Positions 5,568-6,325 of a stretch of DNA of 6,325 bases are shown here, piece by piece. The notes under the pieces were generated by a model. The model did not search any database. It saw nothing but the letters and a program-made list of their open reading frames with translations, and was not told where the DNA came from. The DNA comes from Lachnospiraceae bacterium (GTDB lineage: Bacteria; Bacillota; Clostridia; Lachnospirales; Lachnospiraceae), in NCBI GenBank assembly GCA_029068665.1, contig JAIECC010000384.1, forward strand, positions 1 through 6,325. The letters run 5' to 3'. The position numbers were made by a program, and so were the translations under genes. The number at the start of each line of letters is the position of its first letter. Positions within the stretch are counted from its first letter, which is position 1.

Positions 5568-6325
5568 TACCATCCCATTTCTACCAACCAGTGATTCAAT
5601 GCCACTTCCCGCTCCCGCAGACTGGAAGTGGAGGTGTACTTTTCTAAATTGTACTCACCTTTTATATTGCCGTCAACAATATACAGCACTCTGGTACATC
5701 TTGCCGCTACCTTTACATCATGTGTCACCAGCATAATGGCAGTACCATCCTTATTTATTTTGAGCAGTTCTTCCATCACCTCATCAGAACTGCTGCGGTT
5801 TAATGCACCGGTAGGTTCATCTGCAAATATAATCCGGGGCTGGTTTATCATACTGCGGCAGATACAGGCCCGCTGAAGCTGTCCACCGGACACCTCAGTA
5901 ATGTCGTTATCAGCAATATCAATAATATCCAGCTTTCGCATCAGCTCCTGTCCATACTGTACGGTCTCTTTCCGGCTTCTCTTTTGCTTCTTTGATTGAC
6001 AGGCCGGAAGAATAATATTATCCAGTACAGTAAGATTCTTTAGCATATACATCTGCTGAAAGATAAATCCCATCTCATTGAGCCGAAGCCCGGCAAGCTC
6101 CCTTCGGTTCAGTTTGGCAAGATTCCTGCCGTTAAACTCTACCTCTCCTGCTGTAACACTGTCCATACCGGATACTGTATAGAGCAGGGTAGATTTGCCG
6201 GAACCGGAGGGTCCCATTACCGCTGCCATCTCCCCTTCTCCAATCTGGAAGTTCACATTCTTCAGAACGTTGTTCTGACGCTTATTTACAATATAGGTTT
6301 TACACAGATTCTTTACATCTAATAT
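5567..6325 (-). CDS. ABC transporter ATP-binding protein, MacB/LolD/BceA-like (partial at 5' end)
   Basis: Cytosolic ATPase subunit of a membrane transporter; 252 residues are visible. The frame stays open to the right edge, with the first visible residues ILDVKNLCKTYIVN, which is the normal beginning of this family, so only a few codons are missing. A GTG at 6256 is in frame but would remove the first beta strands and is not the start. Motifs, numbered from the edge, are Walker A GPSGSGKST (38-46), Q-loop FQQ (89-91), signature VSGGQ (145-149), Walker B IIFADE (165-170), the D-loop region with GALN, and the switch H202 in VTHD. The signature has Val where LSGGQ is commonest, a mild variant. 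Members of this family work with FtsX-like permeases in antimicrobial peptide resistance or lipoprotein/peptide export. No permease is in the window, so it should lie to the right. The stop overlaps the regulator start as TAATG. Confidence 0.93.
   Translation of the reverse strand: MLDVKNLCKTYIVNKRQNNVLKNVNFQIGEGEMAAVMGPSGSGKSTLLYTVSGMDSVTAGEVEFNGRNLAKLNRRELAGLRLNEMGFIFQQMYMLKNLTVLDNIILPACQSKKQKRSRKETVQYGQELMRKLDIIDIADNDITEVSGGQLQRACICRSMINQPRIIFADEPTGALNRSSSDEVMEELLKINKDGTAIMLVTHDVKVAARCTRVLYIVDGNIKGEYNLEKYTSTSSLREREVALNHWLVEMGW

Noticed and set aside
6254..6256. GTG at 6256 as the start of the ABC ATPase.
   Set aside because: The same frame continues upstream to the window edge with typical family sequence (ILDVKNLCKTY...), so the gene is truncated by the window and begins further right.

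Overview
The window looks like chromosomal DNA of a Gram-positive Clostridia member, most plausibly a gut Lachnospiraceae-type Firmicute. This is inferred from the moderately AT-rich composition, strong G-rich Shine-Dalgarno sequences, SigA-type promoters, a DegV-family protein, and two-component systems of an AgrC/AgrA-like type and an OmpR type beside a MacB/LolD-like ABC ATPase. Genus and species cannot be read from the sequence alone.

Layout, left to right. Positions 14-2595 hold a leftward three-gene operon: a GrpB-family nucleotidyltransferase-fold protein, a LytTR-type response regulator, and a GHKL (AgrC/VirS-like) multi-pass sensor kinase. It is driven by a near-consensus promoter (TTGAAA, 17-bp spacer, TATAAT) at 2630-2658. 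Positions 2596-2805 are a divergent regulatory region with a second promoter firing rightward, a perfect 11-bp inverted repeat and several short repeats. Positions 2806-3672 encode a rightward DegV-family fatty-acid-binding protein. It meets, stop codon to stop codon with no gap, the end of a second leftward operon at 3673-6325. That operon consists of an ABC transporter ATPase (cut by the right edge), an OmpR-family response regulator and a HAMP-containing sensor kinase, joined by stop/start overlaps.

How they work together (inference). The right-hand operon is a classic ABC transporter plus two-component module, in which the kinase senses an envelope signal and the regulator probably controls the transporter. 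The permease is not in the window and should lie to the right, because the left end is closed by degV. The left-hand system resembles the sensing half of an agr-type peptide quorum-sensing circuit. No agrB or credible agrD is visible, and the co-transcribed GrpB protein is an unusual partner. All genes appear intact except the ABC ATPase. I see no RNA genes, CRISPR arrays, insertion sequences or convincing intrinsic terminators.
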